NCBI RefSeq assembly: GCF_000241055.1
Contig: NZ_CM001398.1
Span: forward strand, 1,599,163 to 1,663,162
DNA length: 64,000 nt
From: Oenococcus kitaharae DSM 17330
Lineage (GTDB): Bacteria > Bacillota > Bacilli > Lactobacillales > Lactobacillaceae
Direction: 5' to 3'
Notes under the pieces: generated by a model
The model's database searches: none
The model's input: only the letters and a program-made list of their open reading frames with translations
What the model was told of the DNA's origin: nothing
In this document: positions 1 to 8,217 of the stretch, in pieces
How the letters are laid out: each line of letters begins with the position of its first letter
Position numbering within the stretch: position 1 is the first letter of the stretch
Program-made: the position numbers and the translations under genes

Positions 1-126
1 GAGGTATTACAAAAAATTTCGTTTCCTTTTCAAACAAGTGTTTGGATTCAGTGGAAATTAATCGCGTTTTTTACGAACGTATGGTTGAAAAAAACTTTCT
101 TGTAGCATGCAATTTTGATTTTTATT
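1..126. other. Window edge, no assignable gene
   Basis: Two short plus-strand frames are open from the first base: one ends at a TAG near 103-105, the other at a TAA near 59-61. Either could be the C-terminal tail of a gene cut by the window edge. Neither is long enough to assign, and no start or ribosome site is visible. Confidence 0.3.
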
Positions 127-150
127 TAAAAAAAGTGCCTATCCGGCACG
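127..150 (-). terminator. Intrinsic terminator after the tautomerase gene
   Basis: On the minus strand a GTGCC/GGCAC stem (positions 135-139 and 145-149) is followed by a run of T. It lies about 30 nt past the stop of the tautomerase gene and would end that transcript. Confidence 0.65.
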
Positions 151-180
151 AACAAACACTTTTTGAATGTTACAGAATTG

Positions 181-366
181 TTACATCTCCGATTTAAGAA
201 CACCGCCGACTGCGATATGGTCTTTACGGGATTCGCGTACGACAATGTTGACTGCATCAGCTGATGCATTGGCATCGTTGACCATCACTTCTGTAATGTC
301 TTTAACAACCTTCTTAATCTGCTCAGCAGAGCGCCCTTCCAGCATATCAATTTGAATGTATGGCAT
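181..366 (-). CDS. 4-oxalocrotonate tautomerase family protein (61 aa)
   Basis: This encodes a 61-residue tautomerase-family protein, the usual size for the single-domain 4-OT group. After Met1 is removed the protein starts with Pro (MPYIQIDMLEGR), the catalytic base of the family. The GRSAEQ and later VVRE/GG segments also fit. The start at 366 is chosen because AAAGGTGG lies just upstream on the minus strand and because it exposes Pro1; a longer in-frame extension has neither property. The gene overlaps the 3' end of the upstream YitT gene by 20 nt, so translation is probably coupled. The substrate cannot be told from the sequence. Confidence 0.85.
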   Translation of the reverse strand: MPYIQIDMLEGRSAEQIKKVVKDITEVMVNDANASADAVNIVVRESRKDHIAVGGVLKSEM

Positions 367-1273
367 CTTTGTCCACCTTTCTGTTTTTAATATCTGCCTG
401 TCTGTCCGCATCCAGCCAAAGGCCGCTGACAGATATTGTACTAAGAATATCAATAAAAGCATGCGGATCGATGTCACGGACGATATTCTCCATATCATAT
501 AGCTCTACGCGGTTAATTACCATCATCAGTGTCGATGACTGATGATGCGAAAAAGCACCAACCGACGGCAGTATCGTAATACCGCGTACCAGCTCTTTTT
601 GCAGCGTTTTCGTTAGTAAATCAGCTTTTTCAGTGACAATCAAGGCTGTGAGCTTGCGCTGGCCGGTATAAATAGCATCAATCACCTGCCCGCTGGCAAA
701 AATTCCGATTAAGGTATACAAAGCGTTCGGCCAGCCGATAAACATCCCGGCAATCAGCACAATTGCCGCGTTAATCGTATTGCTGATCACACCGACTGAA
801 CGCCCCGTCTTCTTCTGGACAATCATAGCAATAATGTCCATGCCGCCAGTAGAAAAGCCAAAACGCATCGATAATCCCGTTGCCATACCGACTAAGACAC
901 CGGAAAATAATGACGCCAGCAAACTGTTTTTGGCAACGTCAATGACAGGCACATACAAAATCAGCAAAGACGTGAAAATAGAGTTGGCCGTGCTAAGAAT
1001 CGTAAAACGCGATCCGACTAGTTTCCAGCCAACGACACCGATAACCAAACTGCTGACCAGCAAGAAAATTCCTGTATTAATCTGATAGGCAAATAAGTGG
1101 CGGCTGGCTAAAGACAGCAGCTGCGAAATACCATTAAAGCCGCCTGTAAAAATATGACTGGGCGTCAAAAACATATTCATCGCAATAACTTCTAAAAAAG
1201 CTGTAAACACGAGAATCAGCAGCTGCAAAAGCAGCTGAGGAATTTTATTTTGAATTCTTCTAATCTTTGTCAT
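347..1273 (-). CDS. YitT family membrane protein, copy 1
   Basis: A 308-residue integral membrane protein of the YitT/YpjC family. About five or six hydrophobic segments occupy the first 200 residues, with the family motif GGFNGISQLL near residues 44-53 and a second Gly-rich repeat (GFSTGGMDIIAM) near 138-149. A soluble C-terminal domain of the DUF2179 type follows (about residues 215-290). The molecular function of the family is not established. The next gene downstream is the tautomerase, overlapping by 20 nt. A GGGA sequence precedes the ATG. This is one of three YitT paralogues in the window; the others start at 21594 and near 35387. Confidence 0.85.
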   Translation of the reverse strand: MTKIRRIQNKIPQLLLQLLILVFTAFLEVIAMNMFLTPSHIFTGGFNGISQLLSLASRHLFAYQINTGIFLLVSSLVIGVVGWKLVGSRFTILSTANSIFTSLLILYVPVIDVAKNSLLASLFSGVLVGMATGLSMRFGFSTGGMDIIAMIVQKKTGRSVGVISNTINAAIVLIAGMFIGWPNALYTLIGIFASGQVIDAIYTGQRKLTALIVTEKADLLTKTLQKELVRGITILPSVGAFSHHQSSTLMMVINRVELYDMENIVRDIDPHAFIDILSTISVSGLWLDADRQADIKNRKVDKDAIHSN

Positions 1274-1284
1274 TAATTTTCCCG

Positions 1285-1314
1285 ATAAAAAAAGAGCTCT
1301 TTTAAGCCCTTTCC
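1285..1314 (-). terminator. Intrinsic terminator after rplS
   Basis: On the minus strand an AAAGGGCTT / AGAGCTCTTT hairpin (with G-U pairs) is followed by a T run. It lies directly after the rplS stop and before the YitT gene start at 1273, so it should separate the ribosomal cluster from the YitT gene. Confidence 0.6.
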
Positions 1315-1318
1315 AATA

Positions 1319-1705
1319 TTACTTTGATGCAGTCTTCTTGGCGGTGCCCTTAAAATTAAGGTTTTCCTTAATACGAGCTGCCTTACCGCGAAGTGCCCGC
1401 AAATAATACAACTTAGCACGACGGACGTGACCGCGGCGAGTAACCTCGATCTTATCAACACGTGGTGAGTTTAGCGGGAAGGTACGTTCCACGCCAACAC
1501 CGGAAGATACTTTTCTAACGGTATAGCTGGCTGTGATACCAAATCCCTTGCGCTTAACGACAACGCCTTCAAACAATTGGACACGTTCACGTTCGCCTTC
1601 GACAATACGGGCATAAACCTTAACATTGTCTCCAGGACGAAAGTCTGGAATGTCGGTACGCAACTGTGACTGCGTCAGCTTTTCTAATACTTGGTTCTGT
1701 TTCAT
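1319..1705 (-). CDS. rplS: 50S ribosomal protein L19
   Basis: Ribosomal protein L19 sits at the 30S-50S interface of the ribosome. The 128-residue product has the typical L19 features: FRPGDNVKV near residue 22, the [18 protein letters not shown] block, [10 protein letters not shown] and the basic RRAKLYYLR tail. The chosen start gives [10 protein letters not shown], the normal N-terminus; the frame is open for another 34 codons upstream without ribosome-site support. It is the last gene of the rpsP-ogt-rimM-trmD-rplS cluster, about 98 nt after the trmD stop, and is followed by an intrinsic terminator. Confidence 0.97.
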   Translation of the reverse strand: MKQNQVLEKLTQSQLRTDIPDFRPGDNVKVYARIVEGERERVQLFEGVVVKRKGFGITASYTVRKVSSGVGVERTFPLNSPRVDKIEVTRRGHVRRAKLYYLRALRGKAARIKENLNFKGTAKKTASK

Positions 1706-1803
1706 TTTATACTCCCAACGAAAACATTGATATTCAATACCTTGGTACAACAGCGCAATGTTAGTAATTGGCAAAAAATAGCCAAGTTGTATTGTATCAG
1801 TTT

Positions 1804-2553
1804 TCACTGTTTAGAATCAAGGGATTCTTCATATTTAATATCATCAAGAAAATCGCGTTCTTCTTTAGTCAGCTGCCTATGTGCTAAGAGGTCTGGCCGC
1901 CGCAGATAAGTCCGCCGCAAAGATTCTTTTAGACGCCAACGCCGGATTTTCTCATGATCGCCGCTGATTAACACATCCGGTACTTTCATGCCCTGAAAAT
2001 CGGCCGGTCGTGTATACTGTGGTTCCTCTAGTAAACCGTTTTGGAAACTATCATCTTCGGCCGAATCGGCATTGCCTAATACATCATCCAAAAAACGTAC
2101 CGTGGCATCAATAATAACCATGGTTGGCAGTTCGCCGCCCGTCAGCACGTAGTCGCCGAGGCTGATTTCTTCGTCGACAAGCTGGCGGATACGATTGTCA
2201 TAGCCTTCATAATGGCCGGAAATAAAGGTCAGATGCTCGTATTTGGATAAGCGTTGAGCTGTCTGATGATCGAAGCGTTTACCTGCTGGATCGACTAAAA
2301 TCACATGTCCGCGGTCACCTTGATTATCAGCTTCAATGGCCGACATGGCTGAAAAAATCGGTTGCGGCGTCAACAGCATCCCCGCACCGCCGCCATAGAC
2401 CAGATCATCAACGTGTTTCTGCTTATTTAACGTATAGTCACGAAAATTTGTGACTTTAAAATCGATAATCCCCTTTTCCAAGGCCTTGCCGATCATCGAT
2501 TGGCGCAGCGGGTCGAACATTTCCGGAAACAAGCTCAGCACATCAATCTTCAT
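1804..2553 (-). CDS. trmD: tRNA (guanine-N1)-methyltransferase
   Basis: TrmD methylates G37 next to the anticodon of tRNAs reading CNN, Leu and some Arg codons, which prevents +1 frameshifting. The 249-residue product starts [13 protein letters not shown], the classical TrmD N-terminus. It contains YGGGAGMLL near residue 54, the knot-forming [11 protein letters not shown] and [12 protein letters not shown] motifs of the SPOUT fold, and a C-terminal domain ending in EESLDSKQ. The start at 2553 gives the family-standard length and overlaps the rimM stop by 11 nt, so the two genes are probably translationally coupled. TrmD and RimM are commonly adjacent. Confidence 0.97.
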   Translation of the reverse strand: MKIDVLSLFPEMFDPLRQSMIGKALEKGIIDFKVTNFRDYTLNKQKHVDDLVYGGGAGMLLTPQPIFSAMSAIEADNQGDRGHVILVDPAGKRFDHQTAQRLSKYEHLTFISGHYEGYDNRIRQLVDEEISLGDYVLTGGELPTMVIIDATVRFLDDVLGNADSAEDDSFQNGLLEEPQYTRPADFQGMKVPDVLISGDHEKIRRWRLKESLRRTYLRRPDLLAHRQLTKEERDFLDDIKYEESLDSKQ

Positions 2554-3046
2554 CAAGGCCCTCCAGCAAGTCGATTGTAACCTGCCTGCCAGCCAGATCA
2601 ACTTTTTTCACGACCTGATCAATGTAAGGAATAAGAATTTCCTTGCCGTTAGTCTTTTTAATCGTCCAAACATCGTTGGCACCAGTATGAAAACTGTCAA
2701 CAATTTGGCCAATAACGCGGCCGTTTTCATCCACTGCCTGCAGGCCGAGAATCTGAGACACAAAAAATTCACCCGGCAGCGTCTTTGGCTGAGAGACTGA
2801 TTCATCCACAAAAATATCCTGCCCTTTATACTGTTCGACTAAATTAATATCTTCGTAGCCGGCAAATGTCACAAGCCAAAATTGGTGGAATGGCCGGCTG
2901 GTCAAAATAGTTAATTCTTTATCAGACACAAATAATTTGGCCTTTTTAGCAAAACGCTGATCCGGAAAATCTGTGACCACGTCGATCTTCAATTCACCTT
3001 TGATGCCATGTGTGTTAATAATTTTTCCGACTCGCAGTTTGGCCAA
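2543..3046 (-). CDS. rimM: 16S rRNA processing protein RimM
   Basis: RimM helps 30S head assembly by binding S19. The 167-residue product carries the N-terminal [16 protein letters not shown] motif and a C-terminal PRC-barrel ([15 protein letters not shown], then [11 protein letters not shown]). I place the start at a TTG (3046). It has TTGGAGGG 5 nt upstream and puts VGKI at the expected distance from the N-terminus. The longer ATG frame from 3142 would add 32 residues lying inside the ogt coding sequence in another frame. The gene therefore begins inside the last 32 nt of ogt. Confidence 0.93.
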   Translation of the reverse strand: MAKLRVGKIINTHGIKGELKIDVVTDFPDQRFAKKAKLFVSDKELTILTSRPFHQFWLVTFAGYEDINLVEQYKGQDIFVDESVSQPKTLPGEFFVSQILGLQAVDENGRVIGQIVDSFHTGANDVWTIKKTNGKEILIPYIDQVVKKVDLAGRQVTIDLLEGLDED

Positions 3047-3548
3047 CTTGTCCCTCCAATTCCAATAACGCCCGTTTGATGATAACACCATCTCGGTACT
3101 GACCCAATTCACCGGATTGGCGGACAATCCGGTGGCAGGCAATCACGACTTCAACAGGATTTTTGCCAACCGCGCTCGCCACTGCCCGTACCGCTTTTGC
3201 TTTTCCAACCCTATCTGCTAGTTCACTATAGCTGATTCTGTGTGTAACCGTCTGCAAAACTTTCAGCACTTGTCGGCTGAAATCGCTCAAAGACAAAAAA
3301 TGCCAATCAATCGATAAATCTATCTTGGTTTGGCGGCCAGCAAAGTAAGCTGAAAACTGCTGATCAGCTGCAGTATTTGATTGCAGTAATGGAACTCCGG
3401 CTTTATCAAAGCGTTTGTCAAAAGCGTCCAGAGCGTCGGCTTGAAAAGTCGTGAAAACCAACCCTTTATCAGTGTAAAAATAACTGAATGACCAGTCTTG
3501 AAAAGGCAGTGACGCGTAATAAATTTGTGGCTGGCCTTGCGTTTCCAT
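3015..3548 (-). CDS. ogt: Methylated-DNA--protein-cysteine methyltransferase
   Basis: This enzyme repairs O6-alkylguanine by transferring the alkyl group irreversibly to its own cysteine. The product (177 aa from the ATG at 3548) has the C-terminal helix-turn-helix/active-site region VGKNPVEVVIACHRIV followed by GQYRDG. The active-site motif reads ACHRI where PCHRV is usual, so the Pro before Cys is Ala. A TTG at 3566 in the same frame is a possible alternative start; neither start has a strong ribosome site. The gene sits between rpsP and rimM, an unusual insertion, and its 3' end overlaps the rimM start. Confidence 0.85.
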   Translation of the reverse strand: METQGQPQIYYASLPFQDWSFSYFYTDKGLVFTTFQADALDAFDKRFDKAGVPLLQSNTAADQQFSAYFAGRQTKIDLSIDWHFLSLSDFSRQVLKVLQTVTHRISYSELADRVGKAKAVRAVASAVGKNPVEVVIACHRIVRQSGELGQYRDGVIIKRALLELEGQVGQTASRKNY

Positions 3549-3564
3549 CTCTATTAGATCATAC

Positions 3565-3590
3565 AAAAAATCCCGCCGGAATGGCGGAAT
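3565..3590 (-). terminator. Intrinsic terminator after rpsP
   Basis: On the minus strand a CCGCC/GGCGG stem with a 5-nt loop is followed by six or seven T. It lies between the rpsP stop and the ogt start, so downstream ogt-rimM-trmD-rplS expression must come from read-through or a separate promoter. Confidence 0.65.
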
Positions 3591-3593
3591 TTC

Positions 3594-3881
3594 TTACTTA
3601 GCGGCTTTTTTAGCCGCTAATTTGGCTTCGTGAACCTTCTTCATAAGACCAGCATTAGACAAGAAACTGCGAACAGTATCAGTCGGCTGCGCGCCTTTCA
3701 TAAGCCAAGCGAAGATTTCATCTTCATTCAGCTTAATTTCAGCAGGTGTAACGATTGGGTTATAGTAGCCGACTTCTTCGATGAAACGGCCATCACGGCG
3801 AGCACGGGAATCAGCGACAACAACACGGTAGAAGGGACGCTTCTTGGTTCCCATTAAATGCAAACGGATTTTAACAGACAT
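3594..3881 (-). CDS. rpsP: 30S ribosomal protein S16
   Basis: Ribosomal protein S16 is needed for early 30S assembly. The 95-residue product matches the family over its whole length: [26 protein letters not shown] at the N-terminus, [10 protein letters not shown], then a [20 protein letters not shown] core and a Lys/Ala-rich tail. An AGGAGAAAAT ribosome site precedes the ATG. It is the first gene of the cluster and has a clear promoter (3911-3939). A hairpin terminator follows directly. Confidence 0.97.
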   Translation of the reverse strand: MSVKIRLHLMGTKKRPFYRVVVADSRARRDGRFIEEVGYYNPIVTPAEIKLNEDEIFAWLMKGAQPTDTVRSFLSNAGLMKKVHEAKLAAKKAAK

Positions 3882-3910
3882 ATTTTCTCCTAGTAATTGA
3901 TTACTGAAAT

Positions 3911-3939
3911 ATCATAAACCATCCGAATAACCGTGTCAA
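3911..3939 (-). promoter_or_regulatory. Sigma-A type promoter for rpsP
   Basis: On the minus strand a perfect TTGACA (-35, at 3939-3934) and TATGAT (-10, at 3916-3911) are separated by exactly 17 nt. The -10 lies 29 nt upstream of the rpsP ATG. Confidence 0.85.
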
Positions 3940-3962
3940 GGTATATTACTTGACATGCAAAT

Positions 3963-4823
3963 TCAGTTTTCATTAACACTGTGCATGAATTCCTTTGCCA
4001 GACGTGCACTTCTGGCTTTAATCGACGACCGCATTAAACGACCCCGTGAAAATTCCGTTAAACACGGTGCATGATACTCTTTCAAAAGTGCTAAACGAAA
4101 CTCCGGATCGTAGTGCGACACAGGTTCGATATCTAAATTAAAATGCTGGCTATGCCAATGGTTCCAAGCAGTCGTTTGATTAGCATGATAATCATTGCCG
4201 TCAGCAAAATTAAAAGAAGCACCATTGACAATCTCTGCCGATTCTGAGGACAAAACAGTTAGGAAACAGTCATCTTCTGACAAAATGAATTCTACATGAA
4301 AGCCGATGAGGATTTTATAGTTGACCTTTTTTAGATAAAAACGCGTATGCCCGGCTAAATCTGTTCGCAATTCTTTTTCGTGCAAACGGGGGCTGCCAAT
4401 AGACCAGCGCCCCTTAGCGGCTGGGGCGATCCTCAGATAATCGATGAGCTTTTGACGATCACTGGTTTGCCCTGGCAGACTGCGAACATAGCTGACTAAC
4501 CAACTGTCGATCAAATACCTGAATTGATGCACGCGTTTGGCCAAATCTTTTTCTGCTGGGCTTAAATGCTGATCAAAAAGCCCCAAGGGAAATGCCTGCT
4601 GGACAAGCTGAGCAAACTGCTGCCAAAAAGGATCAGTTGGTGATAAACGTCTATCGAACAGTGCACTCAAAGAAGTCTGGCGGATGTCGCTCTCCTTTTG
4701 AAAAACACTAGCATCCAGCATTCGTCGTAAAACGATCTGAGCGTCCTGGCTTTTTTCAAATTGCCAATCTTGGATAAATTTTGGATCGCCGATTTTTATG
4801 AAATTCGATGTTTGTTTTGTCAT
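3963..4823 (-). CDS. Unrecognised cytoplasmic protein (286 aa)
   Basis: I do not recognise this family. The product from the ATG at 4823 (MTKQTSNFIKIGDPKF) is soluble, has no signal peptide or membrane segment, and is mixed in charge with a basic C-terminus (RLMRSSIKARSARLAKEF). A longer frame reaching 4961 would run into the divergent prepilin peptidase gene, so the shorter start is preferred. No clear Shine-Dalgarno is visible. The gap to the divergent gene is only 31 nt. The conserved-looking stretch near residues 190-230 (FILSEDDCFLTVLSS) gives no functional clue. Confidence 0.6.
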   Translation of the reverse strand: MTKQTSNFIKIGDPKFIQDWQFEKSQDAQIVLRRMLDASVFQKESDIRQTSLSALFDRRLSPTDPFWQQFAQLVQQAFPLGLFDQHLSPAEKDLAKRVHQFRYLIDSWLVSYVRSLPGQTSDRQKLIDYLRIAPAAKGRWSIGSPRLHEKELRTDLAGHTRFYLKKVNYKILIGFHVEFILSEDDCFLTVLSSESAEIVNGASFNFADGNDYHANQTTAWNHWHSQHFNLDIEPVSHYDPEFRLALLKEYHAPCLTEFSRGRLMRSSIKARSARLAKEFMHSVNEN

Positions 4824-4854
4824 AAATAAATGCTGAAAATCCGTAATAAGAAAG

Positions 4855-5478
4855 GTGCTGATACTTGTTTTTATTTTAGGTGCCTGTATGGCTTCTTTTA
4901 TTATGTGCTTAGCGGATCGGCTTAATCGGCAGATCAGCCTAGGAGGTTTTTCTTTTTGCAATAACTGTCAGCATCGCTTAAGCTGGCTGATTTCAGCAGG
5001 ACACTGTCGATATTGCCGCTGCAGTGTTCCGATACATTACCCTGCTTTCGAAGCTTGTTTTGGCATGTTATTCATCATATTTTCTGACCAGTTTGATTGG
5101 CTGGTTTTAATCTGCCTGCTCTTATTGTTAAGCTGCGAAGATTTATACGACCGTCGGGCTCATGCTGCTATTCTATATCCAGTCATTATTTTCGAATTAG
5201 TCTGCCATTGGCAATTAGAAACAGTAGCCTCGCTGCTAGCCATCACACTATTCTGCAGTTTTTTTATTTGTTATCGGCAGTCTATGGGCAGCGGTGATCT
5301 CCCGGTTCTGTTAATCCTTTACCTAATGGTAGAGCCGATTACTTTTGCGACCACAATTATGTTAGCCAGTCTATCGGCGATCGTCGGCTGCTGTGTGAAA
5401 AAAGTCCAAATACTGCCCTTGATTCCGTTTTTAAGTGCTGCTGTCATTGTTGTCAAACTATTTGTATATAACAATTAG
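4855..5478 (+). CDS. comC: Prepilin peptidase, ComC type (A24)
   Basis: This membrane aspartic peptidase cleaves and usually N-methylates type IV prepilin-like proteins such as the ComG competence pseudopilins. The 207-residue product has the N-terminal ASFIMCLADRL segment, two zinc-type Cys pairs (CNNC and CRYC near residues 36-58), the first catalytic Asp in CEDLYDRR and the second in the GxGD-type motif GSGDLPVL. About six membrane segments are present. The start is a GTG with AGAAAGG overlapping it. The gene is alone here; no comG operon is in the window. It converges with the YolD-like gene, overlapping by 4 nt. Confidence 0.88.
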   Translation: MLILVFILGACMASFIMCLADRLNRQISLGGFSFCNNCQHRLSWLISAGHCRYCRCSVPIHYPAFEACFGMLFIIFSDQFDWLVLICLLLLLSCEDLYDRRAHAAILYPVIIFELVCHWQLETVASLLAITLFCSFFICYRQSMGSGDLPVLLILYLMVEPITFATTIMLASLSAIVGCCVKKVQILPLIPFLSAAVIVVKLFVYNN

Positions 5479-5855
5479 TTAATGATACGGCAATTCCAGA
5501 TATCTTCAAAAGCAATCACCTGTCCAGCAATCACAATACCATCGTCACCATATCCTTGAACAAATCCCACAATCGTCTGAGCCACATAGTGATCCTTGTT
5601 TTCCTCGGCCAGCTGCACGCTGACCTCTTTTTCGTTAGCAAAAGCGTTAAATAAATTAGCTGAAATCTTCTGGAAATCCATTTGTTTTTGTAAACGGCGT
5701 TTCTCGTTTGCTCGCCGGCTTTTATCTTTTTTTTCGATCACGCGCGTATGGTCGGATAAATAAAAACCACCCCATTTCATCATGCCGCGATCGCGATAAT
5801 TGCGGATAAATTGGTCACGAACCCGAGGATCATAATTAGGATAAGCATCACTCAT
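5475..5855 (-). CDS. YolD-like protein
   Basis: A 126-residue soluble protein of the YolD-like group, which in Firmicutes is often encoded next to a UmuC-type Y-family polymerase. Visible features are the N-terminal YPNYDPRVRDQFIRNYRDRG, the MKWGGFYLSDHT core and a C-terminal GYGDDGIVIAGQ...FEDIWNCRI segment. The start at 5855 overlaps the end of the polymerase gene by 8 nt, implying translational coupling, and is preferred to a longer frame starting at 5882. Expression should follow the LexA-type promoter of the polymerase gene. Its biochemical role is not established; partnership in damage tolerance is inferred from the pairing. Confidence 0.8.
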   Translation of the reverse strand: MSDAYPNYDPRVRDQFIRNYRDRGMMKWGGFYLSDHTRVIEKKDKSRRANEKRRLQKQMDFQKISANLFNAFANEKEVSVQLAEENKDHYVAQTIVGFVQGYGDDGIVIAGQVIAFEDIWNCRIIN

Positions 5856-7143
5856 AACTGTTGCCGCCATTATGCCCGCCAACTAGTCCAGCCCGCTGAA
5901 TAGCCGTAGCGCCTGGTAATGTCGATGATGCTTTGACTAGTTTCGTAAATCCGAATTTTAAACGCAGGGAGTCGACGGTTTTGTCTAAAATTCTCTCCTG
6001 CATTTGACGTTCCGGTGTTCTGAAAAAATCCAGCTGCTCGAAGTTATCTGGCAGCAGGTCGCCAAAATAAACCGAGATATTGCGGATTTGGTCGCCTTTC
6101 CAATTCGCTCGGAATAAATCAATCACAGCCTGATTAAGAACACGGCTTTCATTGGTCGGAATAATGCGCGTCTGTTTGGAAAAACCGCCATCTGTATATT
6201 CATTGCCGACCCAGACATGTACCAGCCTGGTCTGCATATGATGTTTGCGAATTCTTGCAGCTACCTGTTCGGAAATCTCTCTAAGCACGACTTCGATTTC
6301 CGAAGCTTTTGTATAATTTTTCGGCAAGACTTGCGAATTACCATACGATTTTTCTTTGGGACGTGTCTTATCAGAAATCACGGCTCGGTCAATGCCCCAA
6401 GATAATAAATACAGCTGGCCGCCAATCACGCCAAATTTGTTCGTCAGATCATAAGGATCGTGATGTGCTAAATCTGCCAAAGATTGAATACCGATTCTTT
6501 CCAACTTTTTAGCTGTCCGATCACCAATGCTCCAGACCTTATTTAATTGATTGATCGGCCATAGTTTATCCGGCACGGTCTCATAATGAATCTCCCCCAC
6601 AAAAGTCGTGCTATGTTTGCCGTAAATATCCATCGCAATTTTGGCCTGAGTTAAATTATCGCCAATGCCGACTGTTGTATAAATGCCCGTCTTATCATGC
6701 ACTTCTTTTTGAATGCGGCGGGCAACATGCATTGGCGTATCGCCGAACAAACGCCAGGACTGCGTCATATCCAAAAAACTTTCATCAATCGAGTAGATAT
6801 GTAGGTCCCGATTATCGACATACTCTCGATAAATATCGTTAATTTGCGAATTAACATGGATATACAGATTCATACGTGGCGGCACCATCAACAGATTTCT
6901 AGCGTCTTTGGGCAGATCTCGCAAACGGCTGACATTAGACTTCAAGCCATATAACTTTTTAGCCATTGGACTCGTGGCTAAAATTAGGCCGCCTCCACCG
7001 ACATTCGGCCCGGTCGACACGACGATAATAGCGGCGCGTAATGGATTTAAATGATGTTCTTTAGCCTCAACACTGGCGTAAAAAGATTTACTGTCAATCG
7101 CAAAAATAACGCGGCGTTCTTCATTGTTAAAATAATTAGACAT
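5848..7143 (-). CDS. Y-family DNA polymerase, UmuC/UvrX type
   Basis: A 431-residue translesion polymerase of the UmuC/ImpB family. The N-terminal catalytic part has FAIDSKSFYASVEA (metal-binding Asp, residues 15-28) and YSIDESFLDMT (second acidic motif, near 117-127). A helix-hairpin-helix region (VWSIGDRTAKKLERIGIQSL) and a little-finger domain follow. It resembles the Gram-positive YqjW/UvrX lineage rather than DinB. An AGGAG site precedes the ATG and a LexA box sits in its promoter, so it should be induced by DNA damage. The YolD-like gene follows with an 8-nt overlap. Confidence 0.93.
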   Translation of the reverse strand: MSNYFNNEERRVIFAIDSKSFYASVEAKEHHLNPLRAAIIVVSTGPNVGGGGLILATSPMAKKLYGLKSNVSRLRDLPKDARNLLMVPPRMNLYIHVNSQINDIYREYVDNRDLHIYSIDESFLDMTQSWRLFGDTPMHVARRIQKEVHDKTGIYTTVGIGDNLTQAKIAMDIYGKHSTTFVGEIHYETVPDKLWPINQLNKVWSIGDRTAKKLERIGIQSLADLAHHDPYDLTNKFGVIGGQLYLLSWGIDRAVISDKTRPKEKSYGNSQVLPKNYTKASEIEVVLREISEQVAARIRKHHMQTRLVHVWVGNEYTDGGFSKQTRIIPTNESRVLNQAVIDLFRANWKGDQIRNISVYFGDLLPDNFEQLDFFRTPERQMQERILDKTVDSLRLKFGFTKLVKASSTLPGATAIQRAGLVGGHNGGNSYE

Positions 7144-7155
7144 CTCCTACTTAAA

Positions 7156-7183
7156 ATGATACGAACATGTGTTCGTATGTCAA
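7156..7183 (-). promoter_or_regulatory. Promoter with LexA (SOS) box, umuC-like operon
   Basis: On the minus strand TTGACA (7183-7178) and TATCAT (7161-7156) are separated by 16 nt. The spacer contains the palindrome CGAACATGTGTTCG (7162-7175), a perfect fit to the Gram-positive LexA/DinR consensus CGAACRNRYGTTCG. A bound repressor would cover the polymerase promoter directly. Confidence 0.9.
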
Positions 7184-7188
7184 GGGAT

Positions 7189-7232
7189 TAAAAAAAATCT
7201 CAATCATTTGTTCGTGGAAACAAACAATCAAG
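7189..7232 (-). terminator. Intrinsic terminator of the RRNPP-type regulator gene
   Basis: On the minus strand a 14-base stem with several G-U pairs (219-232 pairs with 199-212, last three digits of 7xxx) is followed by eight or more T. It overlaps the last codons of the regulator gene and lies just before the SOS promoter. Confidence 0.6.
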
Positions 7233-8082
7233 ATTTTGATGACACGTTTTGCAGCATACGGCCCAATTTCGGGCTTGGCATAATTTCATAAAGACGCTGG
7301 GCGGCCATGATTGAGGTCGTTTTTTCTTTGTCCAACATCCGCTCTCCAGCAATTTCAGCATCAATGATCAATAACTCCCCTAAGTGCCAACTGGAATTTT
7401 CTGCCTTCAGTATTTTAAAGGCTCGTCTTAAATATTTTTGTGCAGTCTCAGGGTTCTGATTCATTAAAGCATGCTCTGCTAAAGCTTGATACATGCGCAC
7501 ATAACCATGTATGGCATTGCTGGGCAAATCATTATTTTTGTCATTGTGTGATAACAAAAATTCTTCAACATTTTGAAAGCAGACACTGGCTTTATAGAGA
7601 TCATTTTTTTGCTGCCAAACCTGTGCCTTAATCGTATGAACTAAAGCATGGTATAAAGGGTCCTTATCTTTATCAGGAATTTGCATCAACTGGTCACACC
7701 AAAAAGAGGCATCTTCGATGCGGCCGCTGTGGAAGTAAGCTGAAGCTCTCAGATAAAGCAGGCGCTGCTTATCTTTGGGAAATACGATATCATTCTTATT
7801 AACATTTTCCAGGCCATCAAACACACGGCGATAGTGCTCATTGTCCAATTCTTTTTGCAAATTATTCAAAACCGAAGATGCTGGATTGATCGACATAACA
7901 TCTTCAAGCGATAGATGGAGGCGGTTCATAATCTCCTCTAAAATCCTCATACAAGGCAGTGCACCAAAACATTCCAAAGAACTAATCGTCCCTTGGGATG
8001 CGATCCCGTCCGCAAGCTGCATCTGGCTGAGGTGCAGCTCTTTTCTCCTCTGCCTAAATATTTCTCCATTAACACTGACCAT
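7228..8082 (-). CDS. HTH/TPR transcriptional regulator, RRNPP (Rgg/PlcR) type
   Basis: A 284-residue protein with an N-terminal Xre-type helix-turn-helix (FRQRRKELHLSQMQLADGIASQGTI at about residues 9-33, written here in part) and a helical TPR-like remainder. That is the layout of peptide-responsive Rgg/PlcR/PrgX regulators. No signal peptide or membrane segment is present. I see no obvious small peptide pheromone gene beside it, so the ligand is unknown. AGGAA lies rather far upstream of the ATG (about 12 nt). The gene is monocistronic, with its own terminator, and is oriented towards the polymerase operon. Confidence 0.8.
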   Translation of the reverse strand: MVSVNGEIFRQRRKELHLSQMQLADGIASQGTISSLECFGALPCMRILEEIMNRLHLSLEDVMSINPASSVLNNLQKELDNEHYRRVFDGLENVNKNDIVFPKDKQRLLYLRASAYFHSGRIEDASFWCDQLMQIPDKDKDPLYHALVHTIKAQVWQQKNDLYKASVCFQNVEEFLLSHNDKNNDLPSNAIHGYVRMYQALAEHALMNQNPETAQKYLRRAFKILKAENSSWHLGELLIIDAEIAGERMLDKEKTTSIMAAQRLYEIMPSPKLGRMLQNVSSKS

Positions 8083-8175
8083 AAATTATTTTTTCCTAAC
8101 GACAAACTTAATTTATATGATCGTAACAAGGATTAAAAATATAGTCAAGCGTTGAACAATAATTGAATAAGTTAA

Positions 8176-8210
8176 TAAAAAAATCGCTTTGCATAAGCAA
8201 AACGATTTTC
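8176..8210 (-). terminator. Intrinsic terminator after tuf
   Basis: On the minus strand AAATCG-TTTGC pairs with GCAAA-CGATTT around a 4-nt loop, followed by a T-rich run. It lies directly after the tuf stop. Confidence 0.7.
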
Positions 8211-8217
8211 AAATTAC

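Noticed and set aside
1-120. C-terminal end of an AraC-like or other gene on the plus strand
   Set aside because: Two overlapping frames are open but short; neither has enough sequence to support a family.
3047-3142. RimM beginning at the ATG at 3142
   Set aside because: The extra 32 residues lie within ogt in another frame; the TTG at 3046 has a strong ribosome site and gives the standard N-terminus.
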